Shown here one piece after another: positions 47,901 to 57,226 of a stretch of 64,000 bases of DNA (position 1 is its first letter; the number at the start of each line of letters is the position of its first letter). Below the pieces are notes generated by a model. The model saw nothing but the letters and a program-made list of their open reading frames with translations. It did not search any database and had not been told where the DNA came from. This DNA is from Xenopus tropicalis (Eukaryota > Chordata > Amphibia > Anura > Pipidae), in NCBI RefSeq assembly GCF_000004195.4, contig NC_030679.2:151009784-151073783 (forward strand), given 5' to 3'. The position numbers and the translations under genes are program-made.

Positions 47901-50900
47901 CCATTGCCCCCACTTCTCCCCCTATTGGCTTATAGTTCCCACACAGCCTCCACCTTCATTATAATGACATGTACATAGGGGGTCTATAGGGTGGGGGGCT
48001 AGGGTATTGGTGCATATTATACACTAACTGGGCCCAATCTTTCTCTCTCCATAGGGGAGTTTGGTTCAAGCTGTACCAGAAAATGCCTGCACCCCCATCT
48101 TGCCCCCTCCCACAGACAATGGAACCAGTTTTATTGTCCTCATACGGCGAAACGACTGTAACTTTGATACCAAGGTGAGATTGGCCTTGCCCTGCCCCTT
48201 GTAGGGTGCCGTAGGGATACGGACAGAAGGGACTGTGAGTCTGCCCCTCCCCCTGCAGGGTGACACAGTGACACAGACAGAGCCGTGAGTCTGCCCCGCC
48301 CCCTGCAGGGTGACACAGTGACACAGACAGAGCTGTGAGTCTGCCCCGCCCCCTGCAGGGTGACACAGTGACACAGACAGAGCCGTGAGTCTGCCCCTCC
48401 CCCTGCAGGGTGACACAGTGACACAGACAGAGCTGTGAGTCTGCCCCGCCCCCTGCAGGGTGACACAGTGACACAGACAGAGCCGTGAGTCTGCCCCGCC
48501 CCCTGCAGGGTGACACAGTGACACAGACAGAGCTGTGAGTCTGCCCCGCCCCCTGCAGGGTGACACAGTGACACAGACAGAAGGAGCTGTGAGTCTGCCC
48601 CTCCCCCTGCAGGGTGACACAGTGACACAGACAGAGCCGTGAGTCTGCCCCTCCCCCTGCAGGGTGACACAGTGACACAGACAGAGCTGTGAGTCTGCCC
48701 CGCCCCCTGCAGGGTGACACAGTGACCACAGACAGAAGGAGCTGTGAGTCTGCCCCTCCCCCTGCAGGGTGACACAGTGACACAGACAGAAGGAGCTGTG
48801 AGTCTGCCCCTCCCCCTGCAGGGTGACACAGTGACACAGACAGAGCCATGAGTCTGCCCCTCCCCCTGCAGGGTGACACAGTGACACAGACAGAGCCGTG
48901 AGTCTGCCCCTCCCCCTGCAGGGTGACACAGTGACACAGACAGAGCCGTGAGTCTGCCCCTCCCCCTGCAGGGTGACACAGCTAGAACTGTGAGTCTGAC
49001 CCGCCCCCTGCAGGGTGACACAGACAGAGCTGTGAGTCTGCCCCTCCCCCTGCAGGGTGACACAGGGACACAGACAGAGCTGTGAGTCTGCCCCGCCCCC
49101 TGCAGGGTGACACAGAGCTGTGAGTCTGCCCCGCCCCTGCAGGGTGACACAGTGACACAGAGAGAGCTGTGAGTCTGCCCCTCCCCCTGCAGGGTGACAC
49201 AGTGACACAGACAGAGCCGTGAGTCTGCCCCTCCCCCTGCAGGGTGACACAGGGACACAGACAGAGCTGTGAGTCTGCCCCGCCCCCTGCAGGGTGACAC
49301 AGAGCTGTGAGTCTGCCCCGCCCCTGCAGGGTGACACAGTGACACAGACAGAGCTGTGAGTCTGCCCCTCCCTCTGCAGGGTGACACAGTGACACAGACT
49401 GAGCTGTGAGTCTGCCCCTCCCCCTGCAGGGTGACACAGTGACACAGACAGAGCTGTGAGTCTGCCCCTCCCCCTGCAGGGTGACACAGTGACACAGACT
49501 GAGCTGTGAGTCTGCCCCTCCCCCTGCAGGGTGACACAGACAGAGCTGTGAGTCTGCCCCTCCCCCTGCAGGGTGACACAGTGACACAGACAGAGCCGTG
49601 AGTCTGCCCCTCCCCCTGCAGGGTGACACAGTGACACAGACAGAGCTGTGAGTCTGCCCCGCCCCCTGCAGGGTGACACAGTGACACAGACAGAGCCGTG
49701 AGTCTGCCCCTCCCCCTGCAGGGTGACACAGTGACACAGACAGAGCTGTGAGTCTGCCCCTCCCCCTGCAGGGTGACACAGTGACACAGACAGAGCTGTG
49801 AGTCTGCCCCGCCCCCTGCAGGGTGACACAGTGACAGAGCTGTGAGTCTGCCCCTCCCCCTGCAGGGTGACACAGTGACACAGACAGAGCTGTGAGTCTG
49901 CCCCGCCCCCTGCAGGGTGACACAGACAAAGCTGTGAGTCTGCCCCGCCCCCTGCAGGGTGACACAGTGACACAGACAGAGCTGTGAGTCTGCCCCGCCC
50001 CCTGCAGGGTGACACAGTGACAGAGCTTTGAGTTGGTCCCGCCCCCTGCAGGGTGACACAGTGACAGAGCTTTGAGTTGGCCCCGCCCCCTGCAGGGTGA
50101 CACAGTGACAGAGCTTTGAGTTGGCCCCGCCCCCTGCAGGGTGACACAGTGACAGAGCTTTGAGTTGGCCCCGCCCCCTGCAGGGTGACACAGTGACAGA
50201 GCTTTGAGTTGGTCCCGCCCCCTGCAGGGTGACACAGTGACAGAGCTTTGAGTTGGCCCCGCCCCCTGCAGGGTGACACAGTGACAGAGCTTTGAGTTGG
50301 CCCCGCCCCCTGCAGGGTGACACAGTGACAGAGCTTTGAGTTGGCCCCGCCCCCTGCAGGGTGACACACTGACAGATCTTGTTCATGTTGCAGGTGTTGC
50401 ACGCCCAGCTGGCCGGGTACAATGCCGCCATAGTGCACAACGTTGGCGCTGACTTGCTGCTGCGCATGGGTTGGAATGATGGTGAGTGGCAGAGGAACTG
50501 CTTGCCCTTTTGTGGGAGGGGCTTGCGCCAGGCTTTGCAGTAAATATTTAGTCTCCTCTCGAATTTGAGATTAAAAGGTTTCTGTGTCTGTGAGTTGAAG
50601 GTCACATGACGTGTTTGGCCAATTGTGATCCGGCAGAAAGTCCGGCACCCTAGTACTGGGCACATTTCCCTAGCGGGTCAATAAGCCCCACAGGGGGCGG
50701 GGCAACCTTACCCCTGAGATATGCTACTCCCCCTTACCCTGCTGCCTGGGGGTATGTGCTACTCCTTACCCTGCTGCCCGGGGGTATGTGCTACTCCTTA
50801 CCCTGCTGCCCGGGGGTATGTGCTACTCCCCCTTACCCTGCTGCCCGGGGGTATGTGCTACTCCCCTTACCCTGCTGCCCGGGGGTATGTGCTACTCCCC

Positions 50901-53900
50901 CTTACCCTGCTGCCCGGGGGTATGTGCTACTCCCCCTTACCCTGCTGCCCGGGGGTATGTGCTACTCCTTACCCTGCTGCCCGGGGTATGTGCTACTCCT
51001 TACCCTGCTGCCCGGGGGTATGTGCTACTCCTTACCCTGCTGCCCGGGGGTATGTGCTACTCCCCCTTACCCTGCTGCCCGGGGGTATGTGCTACTCCCC
51101 CTTACCCTGCTGCCCGGGGGTATGTGCTACTCCCCCTTACCCTGCTGCCCGGGGTATGTGCTACTCCTTACCCTGCTGCCCGGGGGTATGTGCTACTCCT
51201 TACCCTGCTGCCCGGGGGTATGTGCTACTCCTTACCCTGCTGCCCGGGGGTATGTGCTACTCCTTACCCTGCTGCCCGGGGGTATGTGCTACTCCTTACC
51301 CTGCTGCCCGGGGGTATGTGCTACTCCTTACCCTGCTGCCCGGGGGTATGTGCTACTCCTTACCCTGCTGCCCGGGGGTATGTGCTACTCCCCCTTACCC
51401 TGCTGCCCGGGGGTATGTGCTACTCCCCCTTACCCTGCTGCCCGGGGGTATGTGCTACTCCTTACCCTGCTGCCCGGGGGTATGTGCTACTCCTTACCCT
51501 GCTGCCCGGGGGTATGTGCTACTCCTTACCCTGCTGCCCGGGGGTATGTGCTACTCCTTACCCTGCTGCCCGGGGGTATGTGCTACTCCTTACCCTGCTG
51601 CCCGGGGGTATGTGCTACTCCTTACTGGGCAGAGCTGTGGGTATAGTGTATTATATTATTATATATGTATATGATTCTGATTGGCTACACACGGGCATTG
51701 CTCTGTGTGGGGGGGTGCCAGCCTGGGGGCGTGTCTGTAGCCACCCAGTGTGCCATGTCTCACCCATCTCTTACAGAGAGCATCCGCAGGCAGATCCGCA
51801 TCCCCTCCGTCTTTACTGGCGAGAGCTCCGGGAGGTCTCTTCTTGCCAACTTCTCTTACTATAACAAGTAAGTGCCCCCTCTCTCCCATACCCTGACTGC
51901 CCTTACAGTAAGGAGCCCCTTCCTATGCTGATGGTGAGATCTCCTTTCCTCCCCACCCCCAATGTATCACTCATCCCCCCTCTCTGGGTAGGGAACCCCA
52001 TAACCTGACTGCCCTTACAGTAAGGAGCCCCTTCCTATGCTGATGGTGAGATCTCCTTTCCTCCCCACCCCCAATGTATCACTCATTCCCCCTCTCTGGG
52101 TAGGGAACCCCATAACCTGACTGCCCTTACAGTAAGGAACCCCTTCCTATGCTGATGGTGAGATCCCCTTTCCTCCCCACCCCCAATGTATCACTCATTC
52201 CCCCTCTCTTGGTAGGGAATCCCATAACCTGACTGCCCTTACAGTAAGGAACCCCTTCCTATGCTGATGGTGAGATCCCCTTTCCTCCCCACCCCCAATG
52301 TATCACTCATTCCCCCTCTCTGGGTAGGGAACCCCATACCCTGACTGCCCTTACAGTAAGGAGCCCCTTCCTATGCTGATGGTGAGATCTCCTTTCCTCC
52401 CTCCCCCCAATGTATCACTCATTCCCCCTCTCTGGGTAGGGAATCCCATAACCTGATTGCCCTTACAGTAAGGAGCCCCTTCCTATGCTGATGGTGAGAT
52501 CCCCTTTCCTCCCCCCCCCCCAATGTATCACTCATTCCCCCTCTCTGGGTAGGGAACCCCATAACCTGACTGCCCTTACAGTAAGGAGCCCCTTCCTATG
52601 CTGATGGTGAGATCTCCTTTCCTCCCTCCCCCCCAATGTATCACTCATTCCCCCTCTCTGGGTAGGGAATCCCATAACCTGATTGCCCTTACAGTAAGGA
52701 GCCCCTTCCTATGCTGATGGTGAGATCTCCTTTCCTCCCCACCCCCAATGTATCACTCATTCCCCCTCTCTGGGTAGGGAACCCCATAACCTGACTGCCC
52801 TTACAGTAAGGAACCACTTCCTATGCTGATGGTGAGATCTCCTTTCCTCCCCACCCCCAATGTATCACTCATTCCCCCTCTCTGGGTAGGGAATCCCATA
52901 ACCTGACTGCCCTTACAGTAAGGAACCCCTCCCTATGCTGATGGTGAGATCCCCTTTCCTCCCCACCCCCAATGTATCACTTATTCCCCCTCTCTTGGTA
53001 GGGAATCCCATAACCTGACTGCCCTTACAGTAAGGAACCCCTTCCTATGCTGATGGTGAGATCCCCTTCCCTCCCCACCCCCAATGTATCACTCATTCCC
53101 CCTCCCTTGGTAGGGAACCCCATAACCTGACTGCCCTTACAGTAAGGAACCCCTTCCTATGCTGATGGTGAGATCTCCTTTCCTCCCCACCCCCAATGTA
53201 TCACTTATTCCCCCTCTCTTGGTAGGGAATCCCATAACCTGACTGCCCTTACAGTAAGGAACCCCTTCCTATGCTGATGGTGAGATCCCCTTCCCTCCCC
53301 ACCCCCAATGTATCACTCATTCCCCCTCCCTTGGTAGGGAACCCCATAACCTGACTGCCCTTACAGTATGGAACCCCTTCCTATGCTGATGGTGAGATCT
53401 CCTTTCCTCCCCACCCCCAATGTATCACTCATCCCCCCTCTCTGGGTAGGGAACCCCATAACCTGACTGCCCTTACAGTAAGGAACCCCTTCCTATGCTG
53501 ATGGTGGGATCCCCTGTAGGAAATGGGGGCTAACCTGGGATATTGGGGTTCTCTCCCCTCACAGCTCTCACATTTACCTGGTGCCGGATTATTACTTCTC
53601 CCTGGGGTACTATCTCATTCCTTTCATCGTGGTCGTCTCTGTCGTCATCGTCGTCATGTGCATCGTAATGGTGAGTGGGGGCTGTTGCCCCGTGCAAATG
53701 GCATTTCCCATTGGCTGCCCCGTCTCTCTCCTTTCTCCCCACCCCCTCACTCACTAATGACCCCCCCATCTCCCCGCAAGGTTGTGCGATGCGCGCAGTA
53801 CCGGAAACGCATGCGCCGAAACCGCCTGTCCAAGGAACAGCTGAAGAAAATCCCAATACACAAGTTCAAAAAAGGTAAGTGATAGGGGGAAGGATTGCGT

Positions 53901-55406
53901 GAGTGGGGGGCAACGAGTGGGGGGCAAGGATTGCGTGAGTGGGGGCCCTGCTGGCTGTGAGTGGGGGCACTGAGTGGGGGCCCTGCTGGCTGTGAGTGGG
54001 GGGCACTGAGTGGGGGCCCTGCTGGCTGTGAGTGGAGGTCACTGAGTGGGGGCCCTGCTGGCTGTGAGTGGGGGGCACTGAGTGGGGGCCCTGCTGGCTA
54101 TGGGTGGGGGGCACTGAGTGGGGGCCCTGCTGGCTGTGAGTGGGGGCCCTGCTGACTGTGAGTGGGGGGCACTGAGTGGGGGCCCTGCTGGCTGTGAGTG
54201 GAGGTCACTGAGTGGGGGCCCTGCTGGCTGTGAGTGGGGGGCACTGAGGGGGGCCCTGCTGGCTGTGAGTGGAGGTCACTGAGTGGGGGCCCTGCTGGCT
54301 GTGAGTGGGGGGCACTGAGGGGGGGCCCTGCTGGCTGTGAGTGGAGGTCACTGAGTGGGGGCCCTGCTGGCTGTGAGTGGGGGGCACTGAGTGGGGGCCC
54401 TGCTGGCTATGGGTGGGGGGCACTGAGTGGGGGCCCTGCTGACTGTGAGTGGGGGGCACTGAGTGGGGGCCCTGCTGGCTGTGAGTGGAGGTCACTGAGT
54501 GGGGGCCCTGCTGGCTGTGAGTGGAGGTCACTGAGTGGGGGCCCTGCTGGCTGTGAGTGGGGGGCACTTAGTGGGGGCCCTGCTGGCTGTGAGTGGAGGT
54601 CACTGAGTGGGGGCCCTGCTGGCTGTGAGTGGGGGGCACTGAGTGGGGGCCCTGCTGGCTGTGAGTGAGGGCCCTGCTGGGCTGTGAGTGGGGGGCACTG
54701 AGTGGGGGCCCTGCTGGCTGTGAGTGGGGGGCACTGAGTGGGGGCCCTGCTGGCTGTGAGTGGGGGCCCTGCTGGCTGTGAGTGGGGGCCCTGCTGGCTG
54801 TGAGTGGGGGGCACTGAGTGGGGGCCCTGCTGGCTATGGGTGGGGGGCACTGAGTGGGGGCCCTGCTGGCTGTGAGTGGGGGGTAGTACTGTGCCAGTGT
54901 GACTGCTCCCAGGAGCCGCCATTGATTTGTGCAGTTGCACACGGAGATTCTGTGGGTGGGGTTAGGGGCGTAACCCTTAGCCAGGATCACTTTCCATTGG
55001 TGCTTTACTGGGTGGGTTTCAGCGCAGGGGGATCGGTGCTTATTACCCAACATTCAGCAGTGCAGTAGGGACTCACTGGCCCAGGCCTTGTTGCCCCAGA
55101 GGCTGTTAGGTTGCTCCTTTATTATAAGGAGCCTCTGCCTGGGGTATTTACCCTTTAAATGCACCCACAGTTGCCCCAGCCAATTACCTTTCAGTGCCCC
55201 CCCCCCTATCCTGCGCCAGTGCCTTCAGTTCATTGGGATAGAGGGAGTTATGGGCAGGGCCCCGAAATGGGGTATCCATGGCAACTGCATTACTAGGAGT
55301 TTCCTATGGAAAGTCCTGGGCTTTTGTGTAATGCCCCGCCTCTCACCCCAAACTCTAATTGTGCTCCCTCTCTCCCCCCCCTCTCTCTCCCCCCCCTCTC
55401 TCTCTC

Positions 55407-55447
<41 letters not shown>

Positions 55448-57226
55448 CCCAGGGGATGATTACGATGTGTGCGCCATCTGTCTAGAGGAATATGAGGAGG
55501 GTGACAAGCTGCGGGTCCTACCCTGCTCCCATGGTAAGTGTCTGGGACTGTATGGGGGGTGCAGTATAGCCACCCTGCTGGGGGAGGGGTCATGGCTCCT
55601 CCTGTTTGTGTCACCCTGCAGGGGGAGGGGTCATGGCTCCTCCTGTTTGTGTCACCCTGCAGGGGGAGGGGCAGACTCACAGCTCTGTCTGTGTCACCCT
55701 GCAGGGGGAGGGGCAGACTCACAGCTCCGTCTGTGTCACTGTGTCACCCTGCAGGGGGAGGGGCAGACTCACAGCTCCGTCTGTGTCACTGTGTCACCCT
55801 GCAGGGGGAGGGGCAGACCCACAGCTCCGTCTGTGTCACTGTGTCACCCTGCAGGGGGAGGGGCAGACCCACAGCTCCGTCTGTGTCACTGTGTCACCCT
55901 GCAGGGGGAGGGGCAGACACACAGCTCTGTCTGTGTCACTGTGTCACCCTGCAGGGGGCGGGGCAGACTCACAGCTCTGTCTGTGTCACCCTGCAGGGGG
56001 AGGGGCAGACTCACAGCTCTGTCTGTGTCACTGTGTCACCCTGCAGGGGGAGGGGCAGACTCACAGCTCCTTCTGTCTGTGTCACTGTGTCACCCTGCAG
56101 GGGGAGGGGCAGACTCACAGCTCTGTCTGTGTCACTGTGTCACCCTGCAGGGGGAGGGGCAGACTCACTGCTCTGTCTGTGTCACTGTGTCACCCTGCAG
56201 GGGGCGGGGCAGACTCACAGCTCTGTCTGTGTCACTGTGTCACCCTGCAGGGGGAGGGGCAGACTCACAGCTCTGTCTGTGTCACTGTGTCACCCTGCAG
56301 GGGGAGGGGCAGACTCACAGCTCTGTCTGTGTCACTGTGTCACCCTGCAGGGGGCGGGGCAGACTCACAGCTCTGTCTGTGTCACTGTGTCACCCTGCAG
56401 GGGGCGGGGCAGACTCACAGCTCTGTCTGTGTCACTGTGTCACCCTGCAGGGGGAGGGGCAGACTCACAGCTCTGTCTGTGTCACTGTGTCACCCTGCAG
56501 GGGGAGGGGCAGACTCACAGCTCTGTCTGTCACTGTGTCACCCTGCAGGGGGCGGGGCAGACTCACAGCTCTGTCTGTGTCACTGTGTCACCCTGCAGGG
56601 GGAGGGGCAGACTCACGGCTCAGTCTGTGTCACTGTGTCACCCTGCAGGGGGAGGGGCAGACTCACGATCTGTCTGTGTCACTGTGTCACCCTGCAGGGG
56701 GAGGGGCAGACTCACAGCTCTGTCTGTGTCACTGTGTCACCCTGCAGGGGGAGGGGCAGACTCACAGCTCTGTCTGTGTCACTGTGTCACCCTGCAGGGG
56801 GAGGGGCAGACTCACAGCTCTGTCTGTGTCACTGTGTCACCCTGCAGGGGGCGGGGCAGACTCAGCGCCTTCTGTCGCAGGGGGAGGGGCAGACTCACAG
56901 CCTATGTGTGCAGGCTGATTCATAGGTCCTTATTGGTTCCCTTTTCAGCCTATCACTGCAGTTGTGTGGACCCCTGGCTGACCAAGACCAAGAAGAGCTG
57001 CCCGGTGTGTAAGAACAGAGTTTTCCGCTCTGACTCTGACTCAGACTCTGACACCGGTGGGCCCGTGGCTAACGATGACCAAGGGGAGGAGAGTGATAAC
57101 GAGCGCACCCCTCTGCTCCGCCCCTCACCTTCCTTCGGCAGCATGGCCGAGTCCCCCCGGGCCGGGCAGCAGGAAGAGGAAGAGGAAGAGGAGGAGGCAG
57201 TGGCTGCTACCGGTGTTGTCGTGTGA
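41897..57226 (+). CDS. rnf167: rnf167: PA-domain transmembrane RING-H2 E3 ubiquitin ligase (spliced, 9 coding exons)
   Basis: Joining 41897-41992, 42882-42968, 48055-48174, 50394-50481, 51777-51867, 53565-53670, 53781-53874, 55453-55533 and 56949-57226 gives 1,041 nt, 346 residues plus stop, all junctions GT-AG and in phase. Order: signal peptide, lumenal protease-associated domain (about 40-165; C73 and C96; sequons N83, N155, N160), transmembrane helix about 176-199, basic linker, and RING-H2 with C234, C237, C252, H254, H257, C260, C272 and C275. An acidic Ser/Asp tail follows, with an ERTPLL acidic dileucine signal. Length is close to human RNF167 (about 350) and shorter than its paralogue RNF13 (about 381), and the YYLIPF helix start fits both. 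RNF167 is known as an endolysosomal E3 acting on VAMP3, AMPA receptors and nutrient-sensing factors. RNF13 is the main alternative name. The start could instead be the in-frame ATG at 41,906, which has better context. Confidence 0.88.
42050..42800. repeat. 69-bp minisatellite filling rnf167 intron 2, 11 copies
   Basis: Units of 67-69 bp contain GATAAGGGGGTGAGTCTCAC, ACACAGGGTGCCTATAAGTT and ATAGGGTCAGTGACCCCTCC. The last units carry a variant with TTACTTGGGCAGAGGCCC. Nearly every unit contains GGTGAGTC, a donor-like sequence on the transcribed strand. The array lies 57 bp after the exon 2 donor and 80 bp before the exon 3 acceptor. Confidence 0.95.
42882..42968 (+). CDS. rnf167: rnf167 exon 3: N-terminal PA segment
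   Basis: 87 nt in phase 0 between TATATATCAG| and ATGAAG|GTAAGT, encoding [20 protein letters not shown] and PSLPTDGMK. The F-D-D-L-P-A-L-F-G string is a family signature shared by RNF13 and RNF167, as I remember them. Confidence 0.88.
43134..43894. repeat. 17-bp pyrimidine-rich minisatellite in rnf167 intron 3, about 45 copies
   Basis: Units of 17 bp, CTCTCTCCTGCCCCTGT, grade into CTCGCTCCTGCCCATGC and CTCCCTCCTGCCCTCAT variants towards the 3' side. It is almost pure polypyrimidine on the transcribed strand. The minus-strand frames rich in [16 protein letters not shown] are artefacts. Confidence 0.95.
43895..44734. other. Unique part of rnf167 intron 3 with a hAT-like repeat fragment
   Basis: About 840 bp between two arrays. 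It includes three homopolymer tracts (G12 at about 44,451, G14 at about 44,511, C13 at about 44,656). No exon is supported: the intron's own donor and acceptor join exons 3 and 4 in phase. Confidence 0.5.
44070..44200. mobile_element. Probable non-autonomous hAT-like element fragment
   Basis: The segment contains GGATACAGCGAATCC, GGATTCGGCCAAATCC and TAATTTGCATATGCATATTT. From memory these match the core of a very common frog element whose copies carry ATTCGGCCGAATCC and a palindromic TTTGCATATGCAAA. Target-site duplications and both termini are not identified, so the copy is probably truncated. An octamer ATTTGCAT lies at 44,148-44,155. Confidence 0.4.
44735..47798. repeat. 76-80-bp minisatellite in rnf167 intron 3, about 39 copies
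   Basis: Units contain CTGGCACCCAGGGCCTCGGA, GCCATTTCTCTGACCCATAA, CCCTGGCACATTC and AGCACCCAGTCTATCTGC. Two length classes differ by CATTCCTACCCCCCAGC versus CATTCACCCCAGC. No stop-free long frame covers it, because 80 is not a multiple of three and stops occur in the unit. One unit near 47,030 lacks an internal segment. Confidence 0.95.
47799..48054. other. 3' end of rnf167 intron 3
   Basis: About 255 bp of unique sequence leading to the acceptor CTTTCTCTCTCCATAG|GGG at 48,054/48,055. It carries a good polypyrimidine tract and, upstream, a possible branch-point ACACTAACTGG near 48,020-48,030. Confidence 0.6.
48055..48174 (+). CDS. rnf167: rnf167 exon 4: PA domain
   Basis: 120 nt in phase 0 encoding residues 62-101. 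It includes [13 protein letters not shown] (C73), the sequon N83-G-T, and [15 protein letters not shown] (C96). The NAC-x-P-I-x-PPP and RR-x-DCNFD strings are diagnostic of the RNF13/RNF167 PA domain. The donor ACCAAG|GTGAGA is followed at once by a degenerate unit of minisatellite family A. Confidence 0.9.
48230..50370 (+). repeat. Minisatellite family A, copy 2, filling rnf167 intron 4
   Basis: About 48 units of the same family as at 1,795-3,976, in the same orientation. The first degenerate unit overlaps the intron start (GTGAGATTGGCCTTGCCCTG). The last eight or so units (50,010-50,370) are a distinct homogeneous subfamily with GACAGAGCTTTGAGTTGG. In the transcribed strand each unit reads C-rich tract, CTGCAG|GG, TGACACAG modules, then CT|GTGAGT, an acceptor followed 18-26 nt later by a donor. 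The array stops about 20 bp before the exon 5 acceptor. Confidence 0.96.
50394..50481 (+). CDS. rnf167: rnf167 exon 5: PA domain
   Basis: 88 nt after CATGTTGCAG|, encoding [20 protein letters not shown] and LLLRMGWND, ending one base into codon 131 at GATG|GTGAGT. The AGY-x-AAIVHNV string is typical of the PA fold in this family. Confidence 0.9.
50482..50718. other. 5' part of rnf167 intron 5
   Basis: About 235 bp of unique intronic sequence before the next array. No feature beyond the donor is evident. Confidence 0.5.
50719..51625. repeat. 31-35-bp minisatellite in rnf167 intron 5, about 27 copies
   Basis: The unit contains TATGTGCTACTCC, an optional CCC, then TTACCCTGCTGCCCGGGGG. Long (35 bp) units dominate the 5' half and short (31 bp) units the 3' half, so the two classes are spatially clustered. 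Frames reading [17 protein letters not shown] are artefacts. Confidence 0.95.
51777..51867 (+). CDS. rnf167: rnf167 exon 6: C-terminal PA segment
   Basis: 91 nt after CATCTCTTACAG|, encoding [20 protein letters not shown] then [15 protein letters not shown]-x-G-E-S-S is a family signature. It ends two bases into codon 161 at AACAA|GTAAGT. Sequons N155-F-S and N160-N-S fall here and at the next junction. Confidence 0.9.
51871..53513. repeat. 112-bp minisatellite filling rnf167 intron 6, about 14.6 copies
   Basis: Units of 112 bp contain CATAACCTGACTGCCCTTAC|AG, TAAGGAACCCCTTCCTATGC, TGATG|GTGAGATC, a pyrimidine tract and CCCCAATGTATCACTCATTC. It starts within a few bases of the exon 6 donor and ends about 50 bp before the exon 7 acceptor. 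Every unit presents a 3' splice-site-like CCCTTACAG and, 25 nt later, a donor-like GTGAGA. Confidence 0.95.
53565..53670 (+). CDS. rnf167: rnf167 exon 7: lumenal stem and transmembrane helix
   Basis: 106 nt between CCCTCACAG| and GTAATG|GTGAGT, encoding [20 protein letters not shown], then the hydrophobic helix continuing to MCIVM. Residues about 176-199 (with the two valines of the next exon) form the single membrane span. Confidence 0.9.
53781..53874 (+). CDS. rnf167: rnf167 exon 8: basic juxtamembrane linker
   Basis: 94 nt after TCCCCGCAAG|, encoding [20 protein letters not shown] and [11 protein letters not shown]. The RRNRL-x-KEQLK-x-IP string is the conserved linker between membrane and RING in this family. 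Intron 7 before it is only 110 bp and has no array. Confidence 0.9.
53886..54883. repeat. 36-bp G-rich minisatellite in rnf167 intron 8, about 27 copies
   Basis: Units contain CTGGCTGTGAGTGGGGGGCA and CTGAGTGGGGGCCCTG, with AGTGGAGGTCA variants. It begins about 11 bp after the exon 8 donor. On the transcribed strand each unit has GTGAGTGG (donor-like) and two G-runs of five or six, so tandem intronic G-runs or RNA quadruplexes are possible. Confidence 0.95.
54884..55452. other. 3' part of rnf167 intron 8 with a long CT tract
   Basis: About 480 bp of unique sequence followed by a CT/C-rich tract at 55,366-55,451 made of (CT)n and C runs, ending in the acceptor CCCCCCAG|GG. This is an unusually long polypyrimidine tract directly at the 3' splice site of the RING exon. 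Confidence 0.75.
55453..55533 (+). CDS. rnf167: rnf167 exon 9: N-terminal half of RING-H2
   Basis: 81 nt encoding [20 protein letters not shown] followed by VLPCSH, with C234, C237, C252 and H254. The donor CATG|GTAAGT splits the codon for A255. The RING domain is therefore divided between two exons by an intron filled with inverted family A repeat. Confidence 0.92.
55570..56915 (-). repeat. Minisatellite family A, copy 3, inverted, filling rnf167 intron 9
   Basis: About 28 units that are the reverse complement of the family at 1,795-3,976 and 48,230-50,370: GTGTCACCCTGCAGGGGGAG, GGGCAGACTCACAGCTCTGT and CTGTGTCACT. It starts about 35 bp after the exon 9 donor with two variant units (GGTCATGGCTCCTCC) and ends about 34 bp before the exon 10 acceptor. 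Transcribed, it is complementary to the array in intron 4. Confidence 0.96.
56949..57226 (+). CDS. rnf167: rnf167 exon 10: second half of RING-H2, acidic tail, stop
   Basis: After CCCTTTTCAG| the exon encodes [20 protein letters not shown] then C, supplying H257, C260, C272 and C275. The tail has [29 protein letters not shown] and a run of nine glutamates, ending GVVV with TGA at 57,224-57,226. The E-x-x-x-L-L motif fits lysosomal sorting. Confidence 0.92.

Noticed and set aside
53530..53856. Minus-strand frames over rnf167 exons 7 and 8
   Set aside because: Antisense shadows of real exons with no recognisable family.
55359..56925. Long plus-strand frames that join real exon 9 to exon 10 through the array
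   Set aside because: They read through inverted family A repeat. Splicing 55,533 to 56,949 restores a complete RING-H2, which the read-through frames interrupt.
48055..57226. Naming the gene rnf13 instead of rnf167
   Set aside because: Both share the PA-TM-RING design. The 346-residue length and the short acidic tail fit RNF167 (about 350) better than RNF13 (about 381). The decision is from memory and an alignment could reverse it.
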